From Selenomonas sp. (GTDB taxonomy: Bacteria; Bacillota; Negativicutes; Selenomonadales; Selenomonadaceae): a stretch of 51,343 nucleotides of DNA. How positions within the stretch are numbered: the first letter of the stretch is position 1; the number at the start of each line of letters is the position of its first letter. This document shows positions 37,844 to 45,190 of the stretch, in pieces. Where the stretch lies: contig JAGBLH010000286.1 in the NCBI GenBank assembly GCA_017635515.1, positions 1-51,343 of the forward strand. The letters are read 5' to 3'. The translations under genes and the position numbers were made by a program. The notes beneath the pieces are model-generated. The model was not told where the DNA came from and searched no databases. It saw nothing but the letters and a program-made list of their open reading frames with translations.

Positions 37844-39292
37844 ATGACACCTTTGAAGGTAACACAGCTCAATAGGGATATGCTGGACGAATTAAAAGCC
37901 CGCTACCTATCAGTGACGGTAGAAAGAGAAGAACACCGCAGTGTGTCCGAAAGAGAACTTCAAGATGCAGACGAACTGGTATCAGATGAAACCATCTTTG
38001 CAAAGTATGCCAATGCCGAATTCACTGTAGATAACTTCATATGCACAGCAAGGAGATATGACATACAGGATGAAATTGAGCGCAAAGAAACCATTAAGGG
38101 ACTTAAAGAAATGAAGGTAAAATATGACCTGCTTCAATCGGAGCCGGAAATTGGTAATGAGGGGGAGAGAGCAGAGGCAATTGGCAAAGCTATAGAATGG
38201 TTTGAAAATCCTAAATCAATGGCTTCTATCCCTGAGTATAGATTCAATGAAGTGTATGATACGCTTAAAATGATGAAGGACGAAGCGGGTGAGAAGAGAG
38301 ACAGATATTTGAAGGTTGGCTATATGGATGCTCCAATCATGGATGAGTATTTTCCGCTTAATTGTGCAGTGGATAAACTGCCAGGAGATTACCATTATCA
38401 TCAGACTGTGATACAAGATGTGCTGTATCCTGATGACGATGATGAATATATGGCTGCTATTTCTTATCGGCAGGGCAACATACAAGGAAGTCAGCTCATA
38501 GAGAAGGACAGTCTTTCTTATTACAGGAAAGAAGAATTCGGATATGAGATGAGTAACAAGGACATTATTAGCGAATTATTAAGGCGTGAAGATTTGGAGC
38601 TGACAGACCTTAGTCTCTTGCCTCATTACAGTGAAGTCAGCCCGGCTATGTTGAAGTTTTATGATGATATAAGAGACAAGGAGCCTATGGAGACGTTCTA
38701 TACCGAGGATGAGGTGCGGAAGCTCTGCTGCAGTGAGGATGGCGTTCACAAGTCTCCGAAGGATGTTTGTGAAGAGCTGAAAGCAGATATTGAGCTTTAT
38801 CCATTTATCAGAAACTCCATTGATATAGACCCTTTGAATAATGGTAGTTTTGATGTGAAGTTCCTTGATGATTTCCGTACATGCATCTCAGATAGCCTTG
38901 ACGGCAGCAGGAATGAGAAGATGAGTCCGATTCGAGGGGACATTCCTGGTGAGGAAATATTCGGGCAGATTGAAAATGCTTTGGATGCTGTGGCTGGGAG
39001 AGATTCGCATGGTATCCCTAGAGGCGGGGAAGCTGACCGTGAACTCAGAGAAGTCTTACGCAATTTCGAGAACTTTTCAGGGCAGGAAGCCCTAGTATCT
39101 CTGAAGCATGAGGCTGAGGCCAAGGATGTGCGGAAGGGCAGCACGGTTCTGCATGGGGCTTTGAAGTATGAGACACAGAAGGACAGAAAGGATGCTTACA
39201 AGTGGGTGAAGGATTGGATGGATGCATCGGTCAATGAGCTGAATCGTGAGCTTCACAAGATGCAGGAGAAAGAGAAAGGACAGGGGAGGTAG
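37844..39292 (+). CDS. tail-sharing paralog 7, 482 aa
   Basis: Starts MTPLKVTQLNRDMLDELKAR. The N-terminal 75 residues are unique. Then MKVKYDLLQSEPEIGNEGER, NPKSMASIPEYRFNEVYDTL and YLKVGYMDAPIMDEYFPLN match paralog 5. Core: YHYHQTVIQDVLYPDDDDEY, AISYRQGNIQGSQLIEKDSL, EDLELTDLSLLPHYSEVSPA, ELKADIELYPFIRNSIDIDP, FRTCISDSLDGSRNEKMSPI. Tail: VLHGALKYETQKDRKDAYKW, VKDWMDASVNELNREL, KMQEKEKGQGR. It is the last gene of the run; a pseudogene scrap and terminator follow. Confidence 0.72.
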   Translation: MTPLKVTQLNRDMLDELKARYLSVTVEREEHRSVSERELQDADELVSDETIFAKYANAEFTVDNFICTARRYDIQDEIERKETIKGLKEMKVKYDLLQSEPEIGNEGERAEAIGKAIEWFENPKSMASIPEYRFNEVYDTLKMMKDEAGEKRDRYLKVGYMDAPIMDEYFPLNCAVDKLPGDYHYHQTVIQDVLYPDDDDEYMAAISYRQGNIQGSQLIEKDSLSYYRKEEFGYEMSNKDIISELLRREDLELTDLSLLPHYSEVSPAMLKFYDDIRDKEPMETFYTEDEVRKLCCSEDGVHKSPKDVCEELKADIELYPFIRNSIDIDPLNNGSFDVKFLDDFRTCISDSLDGSRNEKMSPIRGDIPGEEIFGQIENALDAVAGRDSHGIPRGGEADRELREVLRNFENFSGQEALVSLKHEAEAKDVRKGSTVLHGALKYETQKDRKDAYKWVKDWMDASVNELNRELHKMQEKEKGQGR

Positions 39293-39306
39293 GTAATGAT
39301 GCTGGG

Positions 39307-39458
39307 ATGGATGTTTTCTCCCTAGATGCTAAGGCAGAGGGCATCCGCTCCGTGGTTTTCACAGGGATAGAGAAGGGTATGTGTTCATCCCATCGAAGCA
39401 GGTGCAGCCAACATCCAGCCTGGAATACCTATGCGGGCAGTTCGTCTGCCGTGCGTGA
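39307..39458 (+). pseudogene. short decayed coding remnant
   Basis: Frame from 39307 reads MDVFSLDAKAEGIRSVVFTG then IEKG; a one-base shift near 39380 continues YVFIPSKQVQPTSSLEYLCG and QFVCRA to a stop at 39456-39458. The VVFTGIE-x-G-YVFIPSKQV string looks like real beta-strand protein and is comparable in style to the QGN-type core of the paralogs (x-x-Q-G-N-x-x-G-x-x-I-P). It may be the end of an eighth, lost paralog, but this is uncertain. Confidence 0.35.
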
Positions 39459-39464
39459 ATAGAG

Positions 39465-39509
39465 AGCCGGTCACTATGATTCATGGTGGCTGGCTTTTAT
39501 TTTTATTTT
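39465..39509 (+). terminator. terminator of the primase/paralog operon
   Basis: Arms AGCCGGTCAC and GTGGCTGGCT pair with two G-T pairs, loop TATGATTCATG, followed by TTTTATTTTTATTTT. Confidence 0.8.
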
Positions 39510-39510
39510 G

Positions 39511-39541
39511 ACTAATATATCTGTTTGACAGATATATTAGT
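39511..39541. promoter_or_regulatory. 31-bp palindromic operator over the -35 box of the HigA-like gene
   Basis: Perfect 13-bp arms ACTAATATATCTG and CAGATATATTAGT around TTTGA. The right arm covers the end of the -35 box. Likely binding site of the HigA-like regulator encoded just downstream. Confidence 0.75.
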
Positions 39542-39553
39542 TTGTGGTATATT
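39525..39553 (+). promoter_or_regulatory. strong promoter of the HigA-like/ATPase operon
   Basis: -35 TTGACA (39525-39530), 17-nt spacer, -10 TATATT (39548-39553). The transcript has a leader of about 240 bases before the first long gene. Confidence 0.8.
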
Positions 39554-39574
39554 ATATATAGGAGAAGTGTAGCT

Positions 39575-39672
39575 GGCTGGCATGTATAAGGCAGATAGAC
39601 AGAACTTTAGAATAAAATGGCAAGCTTTAGATAGAGATTGTGAGACTTTTAGAGAGAAGAAGATGCCTACTG
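39575..39672 (+). repeat. tandem leader duplication, copy 1
   Basis: About 98 bases similar to 39711-39811, from GGCTG through AGATAGACAG, TTTAGAATAA and TGGCAAGCT to ATGCC-ACTG. It ends with a start codon like that of the HigA-like gene. Confidence 0.75.
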
Positions 39673-39716
39673 CTTTCTCCAGGAATATATCGTCAAGTAA
39701 TGATGTGGTTGGCTGA
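39663..39716 (+). other. 17-codon leader ORF left by the duplication
   Basis: ATGCCTACT opens a frame MPTAFSRNISSSNDVVG that stops at 39714-39716. The first three codons copy those of the HigA-like gene (MPTV). It may be a dead scrap or a leader peptide. Confidence 0.35.
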
Positions 39717-39811
39717 CAGATAAGAAGAGATAGACAGACCTTTAGAATAAGATGGCAAGCTGTAAGCAGAGTTCGTGATGCATTGAAAGAGAGAAGAGAT
39801 TATGCCAACTG
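39711..39811 (+). repeat. tandem leader duplication, copy 2
   Basis: Second copy of the leader, ending in the real start codon region of the HigA-like gene (ATGCCAACTG). Confidence 0.75.
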
Positions 39812-40071
39812 TCAATGAAATCTTGAAGGAACAATTCATGGAGCCGTTTGGGCTTTCAGGGTACATGATAGCCAAGAGGATTCATGTGCCGATGTCGAGG
39901 ATATTTGATATCTTGAGCGGGAAACGCCGTATCACGGCAGATACATCACTGAGGCTTGGGAGACTTTTCGGCGTGGAGGATGACTACTTCCTGATCTTGC
40001 AAGGCAGGGACGATATTGAAGAGCTTAGAGTGACATTGAAGGAAGAGCTTAGGACTATAAGAGAGATATGA
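39802..40071 (+). CDS. HigA-like XRE-family regulator/antitoxin, 89 aa
   Basis: A small helix-turn-helix protein of the HigA type. MPTVNEILKEQFMEPFGLSG, then YMIAKRIHVPMSRIFDILSG and KRRITADTSLRLGRLFGVED carry the typical E-x-[FL]-x-x-x-x-G-[IL]-[ST] opening, the recognition helix with P-x-S-R-[IV], and G-K-R-x-I-[ST]-x-x-[TS]-[AS]-L-R-L. The C-terminus is a short acidic helix. No HigB toxin is encoded upstream; instead it overlaps an ATPase gene. It probably represses its own promoter at 39511-39553 and perhaps the related promoter at 50322. Confidence 0.82.
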   Translation: MPTVNEILKEQFMEPFGLSGYMIAKRIHVPMSRIFDILSGKRRITADTSLRLGRLFGVEDDYFLILQGRDDIEELRVTLKEELRTIREI

Positions 40072-40085
40072 GGGGAGGGTGCTTC

Positions 40086-42026
40086 GTGGAAAAAGAAATA
40101 TTAGTAAGGAAAAGAATATATGAAGATGAAATAGCTGGCATGAATAAACGCAGATGTTTTAATGAGGCCGTGAAATTCCTGGATTCGAGCCACGGAAAAA
40201 GCGGAAAAGTGCTCTCACTTTATGGATTAAGAAGGACTGGGAAAACTGTCCTGATGAAACAGTTAGCATTGAAGTATGGCGTTCCTTATATTTATGAAGT
40301 GTTACCATCAGCTAAAATGGATGAGATAGGCAAGTTTCTTGAGCAGGAAAAGGGCAAGGCAAGGATAGTATTTATTGACGAAATAACTAATGCGGAGGAT
40401 TTTATCGAAAATTCAGCATTATTGCCTGACTATTATGCTTCTGATGGAACAGATATCGTTATCACTGGCACAGATTCTTTTGGCCTTTATTTAGCCGAAG
40501 ACCAGGAACTGCTCAATCGCACATGTCATATCAACATGACATATATATCTTTTGCTGAACATTGTGAGGTCTTGGGTGCAAGCAATTTAGATGAATATAT
40601 AGAGCATGGTGGCTTGATGCGAAGAGGCATTGTTGATAATGCAGCTATAACAGACTATGAAACTGCCAGAAGGTATCTGGATAGTGCTGTCTCAAACAAT
40701 ATATCTTCCAGTATAAGCAAAAAAATCATGTCACCAAGATATTCGACTATTGAGGAATATAATAAGAGAGATATTTTTTTGGCAATAGAGAAAGTAGTCG
40801 AAATATATAATGGAGTGTTCTCAGATAAGATCGTAAATCGGGTGAGTTTCAGCCCAATAATTGGAATGCCTATCACATACCAAATAAGCAACAAGAAAAA
40901 TGAGAGTGAGAAGAGAACTAGGTATAAAAAAGTAGATATAAATCGCTTAAGGGAAGAGTATGCAAGTATAATAAACTTATCATGTTCTCTTAGTCATCCA
41001 GCAACTGCTCAGTTTGTTGCTGAAATAGAAGATGCTCTGACAAAAATAGGTTTACTTTCCAGAGTAGAGTCATATTACTTCAACAAGGTAGAAGGATATT
41101 GGGAGGAATCTTATAGAGAGATCGAAAAGTATGTGATACAACCTGCAATAAAGTTCAATCAACTCCAGGAAGCAAATAGGTTGTTATTGGAAAGTGATGC
41201 TCTGGCAACAATACCGCCATTGGAAAGAGCTGAACTAAAAGAACATCTTACCAATGATATATATGGCAAAATTACGGAAAACATTGTCCTGTATGATACA
41301 AGGAAATGCCTGAATAATGATGAATATATTGTCTGCAAACCTTTTTTTGAAGGGGATACCAAAGGAGAATACGATATGCTGGTTTGCAATTGTTACAAAA
41401 AGCATCACTATGCTTTTGAGGTGAAGCATTCCAGCAAGGCTGTAGTAGGGTATAATCCCAAAGGAGATTATATCGGACAGGATAAGCATTTGATGAATGA
41501 AGACTTCAACGGTGAAGCAAGAAGAAATTTCGGTGAGTGCAAAGGGAATTTTGTTCTATATAATGGAACAGGCCTCGTTTCTCCCAGAGGGACTTATTAC
41601 ATAAATATAAAGGATTTTCTTTGTTCGATTGATGAAACTCATAATCTTGAGGAAACAGTAAGTCGGATAACTACAAATTTACCTCAGAAAAATGAGTTGG
41701 ATTTAATTGACCAGAATCCAGAAATATATCCGTTCCCGATAAGGATGGACAGTATTCCCCAAGAATGCCAATGTGATTTACATAGGCTGATCTTATTGTC
41801 TTCCGAACAAGAAATGTTTGCAGGTAAAACGATATATGAAAAGTTAGAAAAAAAGTATCCGCTCCAAATGGAAAAGGTTGATAGAGGAGAGGTAAAAAGA
41901 ATATTAAGTGCCTATAGGGCGTTACCTTCATACAAAGGATTGTGTAGGCAGTTTAAGCGGTCTGCTATTGGGAAGTCATTTAAGAAAAATTTTCAGGTCC
42001 GTTCAGATGGCAAACCTGTAAATTAG
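40086..42026 (+). CDS. AAA-type ATPase with C-terminal nuclease-like region, 646 aa
   Basis: I prefer the GTG at 40086 (VEKEILVRKRIYEDEIAG) because GGGAGG lies 7 bases upstream; the ATG at 40068 would translate through that site. The P-loop is LYGLRRTGKTVLMKQLAL (Walker A) and ARIVFIDEITNAEDF (Walker B), with an arginine-rich sensor region, as in archaeal-type ATPases and DUF4143 proteins. The C-terminal part holds DMLVCNCYKKHHYAFEVKHS (D then E-x-K), a PD-(D/E)XK-like motif, and later GNFVLYNGTGLV. The gene is A+T-rich compared with its neighbours, a sign of transfer. With the HigA-like gene it forms a two-gene unit that could be a toxin-antitoxin or defence module. Confidence 0.78.
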   Translation: MEKEILVRKRIYEDEIAGMNKRRCFNEAVKFLDSSHGKSGKVLSLYGLRRTGKTVLMKQLALKYGVPYIYEVLPSAKMDEIGKFLEQEKGKARIVFIDEITNAEDFIENSALLPDYYASDGTDIVITGTDSFGLYLAEDQELLNRTCHINMTYISFAEHCEVLGASNLDEYIEHGGLMRRGIVDNAAITDYETARRYLDSAVSNNISSSISKKIMSPRYSTIEEYNKRDIFLAIEKVVEIYNGVFSDKIVNRVSFSPIIGMPITYQISNKKNESEKRTRYKKVDINRLREEYASIINLSCSLSHPATAQFVAEIEDALTKIGLLSRVESYYFNKVEGYWEESYREIEKYVIQPAIKFNQLQEANRLLLESDALATIPPLERAELKEHLTNDIYGKITENIVLYDTRKCLNNDEYIVCKPFFEGDTKGEYDMLVCNCYKKHHYAFEVKHSSKAVVGYNPKGDYIGQDKHLMNEDFNGEARRNFGECKGNFVLYNGTGLVSPRGTYYINIKDFLCSIDETHNLEETVSRITTNLPQKNELDLIDQNPEIYPFPIRMDSIPQECQCDLHRLILLSSEQEMFAGKTIYEKLEKKYPLQMEKVDRGEVKRILSAYRALPSYKGLCRQFKRSAIGKSFKKNFQVRSDGKPVN

Positions 42027-42051
42027 ATTATATCAGCAAAGAGGGCATTAT

Positions 42052-42228
42052 ATGGGTAGCAGTCTTGTCAAATTGGAAAGGGCAGCGGGAGCTAAGAGGA
42101 TATCCCGCTGGAACAGCGGGGTATGCTCCATCTGTGGCAAATGGGTGGAGTGCATCACCCAGGCTCATGCGAAGGAACATGGGTATAAGAATGCAGATGA
42201 AATGGCTAGGGCCGGAGTGGTGAAGTGA
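42052..42228 (+). CDS. small zinc-finger protein, 58 aa
   Basis: Starts MGSSLVKLERAAGAKRISRW, with GAGGG upstream. It carries CSICGKWVECITQAHAKEHG, a C-x-x-C-...-H-x-x-x-H finger comparable to the ROS/MucR type, with KEHGY after it. The N-terminus is basic. A DNA-binding regulator or accessory factor is plausible. It ends just before the next gene's ribosome binding site. Confidence 0.6.
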   Translation: MGSSLVKLERAAGAKRISRWNSGVCSICGKWVECITQAHAKEHGYKNADEMARAGVVK

Positions 42229-42239
42229 AGGGGATTTTT

Positions 42240-42437
42240 ATGCATGAAATAAAAAAAGAAGGATTAAACATCATGGATAGCGAGAGTTCATGTACCAAGC
42301 GACCTGTTTTTTGGAGATACATCTGGCCTTGCGGGTTAGGGTTGGCAGGAGGATTGGCTCTAGGTGAATCATTAAGCGTGGCGGTGATAATATTGGTGTT
42401 CCTTTTAGGATTGGCGCCACTTTTCCCAAAAAAATGA
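42240..42437 (+). CDS. small membrane protein, 65 aa
   Basis: Start MHEIKKEGLNIMDSESSCTK at 42240 behind AAGGGGA. The second half is hydrophobic with two short membrane segments (YIWPCGLGLAGGLALGES and VAVIILVFLLGLAPLF) and ends PKK. No family recognised. Confidence 0.55.
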   Translation: MHEIKKEGLNIMDSESSCTKRPVFWRYIWPCGLGLAGGLALGESLSVAVIILVFLLGLAPLFPKK

Positions 42438-42448
42438 ATTGACATAGT

Positions 42449-43237
42449 GTGTGCAGATATTATGGGGCTAAAGCCGGGGGTGAAGCAGGAGTGGTGGATG
42501 GACGGAATTATGCCAGGAATACTATACTGGCTTTGTCAAGGCTGGACAAGCCGTTCATTATCTGCGGGAAGTTCTATGCCCATTTCAGCCGGGAATATGT
42601 CACTTATACGGAAATCCGTCCGTATGTACCCCAAGGAGCCTCTACAAACCTTATCTGCGACCATTTGAATGTGATGGAGAAGGATGTGGAGAAGTTTATC
42701 TGCATTGACCCCAGGTATGATTATCGTTCTGATATACTGGTTTGCAGGGCTATGGAGTATACGGGCAGTGACGGAAATGTTCGTGGCGGGATTTTCCTTA
42801 CGGATGAGCTTGGCATACCGCCTGTTATGTTGGAGAAGTATGCCCGCAGCAAGGGAATCGTGGAGAGCGTTGATCCTTCCAGGTATGTGGACTTCTTTTC
42901 CTTTGCAGAGGGCAGGTACGCTTATTATGGCAGGAATATTTGGGCAAGCGGGCACAAGGCCAGGCCACGACTGACCTGGGCTGAGAAGCAGATGCTGGAG
43001 GCGCAGAGGAAACAGGAGAAGAGGAAGAAGAAGCCTCTAAGGAAAGAGGTTTCGCTAGAGGAGTTCATGCGGATGCATAAGGAGAGGAATCCTTTGTGGA
43101 TTCCTCCGGCTGGCAATCTGAATAACAATACGGCCTGGATGAAGAAGGCCGTTCCTCAGAAGGACCTCAGGGCTATTTTGGAAAGGCAGCCTTCTCTGAG
43201 GAAGAAGGTTTATCAGGAATTTTTGAAGCGGTGCTGA
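42449..43237 (+). CDS. hypothetical protein with basic C-terminal half, 262 aa
   Basis: The frame begins with GTG at 42449 (CRYYGAKAGGEAGVVDGRNY); no good ribosome binding site is seen there and GTG at about 42491 (VDGRN) is an alternative. Residues 1-165 are an alpha/beta domain (KPFIICGKFYAHFSREYVTY, GASTNLICDHLNVMEKDVEK). Residues 170-262 are highly basic and helical (RLTWAEKQMLEAQRKQEKRK). No family recognised. It ends immediately before the phosphoesterase. Confidence 0.6.
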   Translation: MCRYYGAKAGGEAGVVDGRNYARNTILALSRLDKPFIICGKFYAHFSREYVTYTEIRPYVPQGASTNLICDHLNVMEKDVEKFICIDPRYDYRSDILVCRAMEYTGSDGNVRGGIFLTDELGIPPVMLEKYARSKGIVESVDPSRYVDFFSFAEGRYAYYGRNIWASGHKARPRLTWAEKQMLEAQRKQEKRKKKPLRKEVSLEEFMRMHKERNPLWIPPAGNLNNNTAWMKKAVPQKDLRAILERQPSLRKKVYQEFLKRC

Positions 43238-43255
43238 TTGGAGAAAATGAGAGAA

Positions 43256-43951
43256 ATGAAGATTTATGTCACTGGTGATACACATATCCCTATAGACATC
43301 AGCAAGCTGAATACCAAGGAGTTTCCTGAACAACAGGAGATGACACGGGAGGATTATGTCATCATACTTGGCGATTTTGGATTGTATTGGCATGATGGCG
43401 AGGAACATGAGCATTGGAGGAAGTGGCTGGAGGAAAAAAGCTTCACTATCCTTTGGATTGACGGCAACCATGAGAATCATCGGTGGATAAACAGCTTGCC
43501 TGTCTCCAGTTGGCATGGCGGGAGAGTGCATCAGACGGCAGAAAATATCATTCATTTGATGCGCGGGGGGTGCTTCAAGATTGGCGGCAAGCATTTCCTG
43601 GCAGCAGGTGGAGCGCAGTCTTATGACCGTTTGTGCCGAGTTCCTGATGTGAGCTGGTGGAAGGAAGAGCTGTGGAGCCACCAAGAGCAGGAGAACCTGT
43701 TCTTCACTCTTGACAGGATGAAAGCTGAAGGCATCCGCATTGACTATATACTTAGCCATACCTGCCCAAGGGAGCTGCTAAGGCCAATGTTTGGTGTGGA
43801 AGATCCTGATCCTACAGCAAGTCTGCTACAGGCTGTGTATGATGAGCTGGGGAGTCGGGGCTTCCAAGGGTGGTATTTTGGTCACTGGCATCAGGATAAG
43901 AGCATGGGGAAGTTCCATTGTTTGTATGATGAGGTCAGAAGGATTATGTAA
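43256..43951 (+). CDS. calcineurin-like metallophosphoesterase, 231 aa
   Basis: All five metal-binding blocks can be read: YVTGDTHIP (D-x-H), IILGDFGLYW (G-D-x-G), WIDGNHENH (G-N-H-E), DYILSHTCP (S-H) and GWYFGHWHQD (G-H-x-H). The protein is therefore likely an active dinuclear phosphoesterase, of the small type often carried by phages and mobile elements; protein phosphatase, nuclease or cyclic nucleotide activities cannot be separated from sequence. Start: MKIYVTGDTH at 43256 matches the family N-terminus; ATG 43247 is an alternative (GGAG only 3 bases away). Confidence 0.85.
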   Translation: MKIYVTGDTHIPIDISKLNTKEFPEQQEMTREDYVIILGDFGLYWHDGEEHEHWRKWLEEKSFTILWIDGNHENHRWINSLPVSSWHGGRVHQTAENIIHLMRGGCFKIGGKHFLAAGGAQSYDRLCRVPDVSWWKEELWSHQEQENLFFTLDRMKAEGIRIDYILSHTCPRELLRPMFGVEDPDPTASLLQAVYDELGSRGFQGWYFGHWHQDKSMGKFHCLYDEVRRIM

Positions 43952-43967
43952 AGTGTGGTGATAAAAT

Positions 43968-44207
43968 ATGCCAGTTATAAATTTTGATGAATTCCAGGAC
44001 AAGATAAAAGAAAGAACAAAGGGGATGCGCCCTCCCAAGATGCCGGACAGAGATGTAAGGGATAGAAATCCTTATGAATCTGATGCTTTAGCCAGAAAGG
44101 TTAGGGAATCCTGGCTTAGTAATTTTGATAAAGGAATCATGAAAAAAATACCTGGAGGATATGAAATAGTATGGGAAAAGATAATAAGTCAGGGAGAGAA
44201 GAGATAA
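43968..44207 (+). CDS. hypothetical protein, 79 aa, ahead of a nucleotidyltransferase
   Basis: Starts MPVINFDEFQDKIKERTKGM. A basic, partly disordered protein with RPPKMPDRDVRDRNPYES and a helical C-terminus. It overlaps the following nucleotidyltransferase gene by 37 bases, and its C-terminal codons contain that gene's GGAGG site. The small-gene-plus-nucleotidyltransferase layout is like a toxin-antitoxin pair, but the small protein has no antitoxin motif. Confidence 0.55.
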   Translation: MPVINFDEFQDKIKERTKGMRPPKMPDRDVRDRNPYESDALARKVRESWLSNFDKGIMKKIPGGYEIVWEKIISQGEKR

Positions 44208-45178
44208 TAGAACTGGCAGAGAATCCTAATATTTCTCCTGCTTATAAAAGATTTAGGTTGGCGGGAATAGTATGTGAAGAACTTGCGAAATATAGGGTTC
44301 GTGCGATTATGGTTGGTGGCTCGGCAGTAGAGTTATACAGCTCCCAGCATTACGCAACACAAGATATTGATTTTGTTCTCAGCACAAACGAAAGAGTTAC
44401 GGAGTGCATGAATTCACTCGGATTTGAGAATCATGGTGGAGTATGGGAATGTGAGGGTACGCCATTTATCATTGAATTTCCTAAAGGCCCTTTGGCGGGA
44501 GACATAAACCGTGTCAGAAATGTAAGTATAGGCGATAAAATCTTCACTGTGATAGGCGCAGAGGATATTATAATAGATAGATGCCTACGGGGGAAGTTTT
44601 GGGAAGCTTCTCCCAAGATTATGGGGAAGAACTTTAGGGAAGGGTATTTCAGCGAATGGGCAAAATTCATGATAGAAGCTAATGCTGATGACCTTGATTG
44701 GGAATATTTAAAAAAACGTGCAAGAGAAGAAGATTGTGAAGATGTCATAAGACATTTTCAAAAAATGTATAAAAAGGAACTAAGCAGTCTCGATGAACGC
44801 CATCCCAAACGGCAGGAAATTATTGGGTCACAAGATTTTACAGATTACTTAAATAAGATAATAGAAACGGAAGTGCCTAAATTATCCAGTAGGACTTCTA
44901 ATTACAAAACCTTTGTTTATTTTGCAAAACCAATACTATCGCTTGGCGTGTCATGGAATCATGATGATGATATTTTAATTGTAAAAAATATGTGCAAATA
45001 TGACCTGGAGAAGGAAAGGATATTAGAATGTTTGAAACACAGTCCGAATTTTCTAGGTTTATCTGCAAAAGAAATGACTGTTAAAGCCAATATAATTTGG
45101 AAAAATGCACAGGATGATCCTTTGTCGTCTTCTATTGTATGTTCTTATATAAAGAAACATTCTTGCAAAAATAAGTAA
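44171..45178 (+). CDS. nucleotidyltransferase-fold protein, 335 aa
   Basis: The N-terminal domain has YRVRAIMVGGSAVELYSSQH, then YATQDIDFVLST: the G-G-S-[AT]-V-E and T-x-D-[IV]-D-[FL] motifs of minimal nucleotidyltransferases (as in UPF0157-unrelated DUF6036-type proteins). VIGAEDIIIDRCLRGKF adds the [ED]-D-x-x-x-D-R-[LC] block near residue 135. The second half is helical and unassigned. The gene is A+T-rich with more AAA/AAT codons than the flanking phosphoesterase, a sign of separate origin. The reaction is probably transfer of AMP or another nucleotide to a protein or RNA. Confidence 0.75.
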   Translation: MGKDNKSGREEIIELAENPNISPAYKRFRLAGIVCEELAKYRVRAIMVGGSAVELYSSQHYATQDIDFVLSTNERVTECMNSLGFENHGGVWECEGTPFIIEFPKGPLAGDINRVRNVSIGDKIFTVIGAEDIIIDRCLRGKFWEASPKIMGKNFREGYFSEWAKFMIEANADDLDWEYLKKRAREEDCEDVIRHFQKMYKKELSSLDERHPKRQEIIGSQDFTDYLNKIIETEVPKLSSRTSNYKTFVYFAKPILSLGVSWNHDDDILIVKNMCKYDLEKERILECLKHSPNFLGLSAKEMTVKANIIWKNAQDDPLSSSIVCSYIKKHSCKNK

Positions 45179-45190
45179 GGTGAATAAAAC

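Noticed and set aside
39802-40071. HigB-HigA toxin-antitoxin pair
   Set aside because: A HigA-like gene is present, but no RelE/HigB-fold gene lies on either side; the partner is an ATPase.
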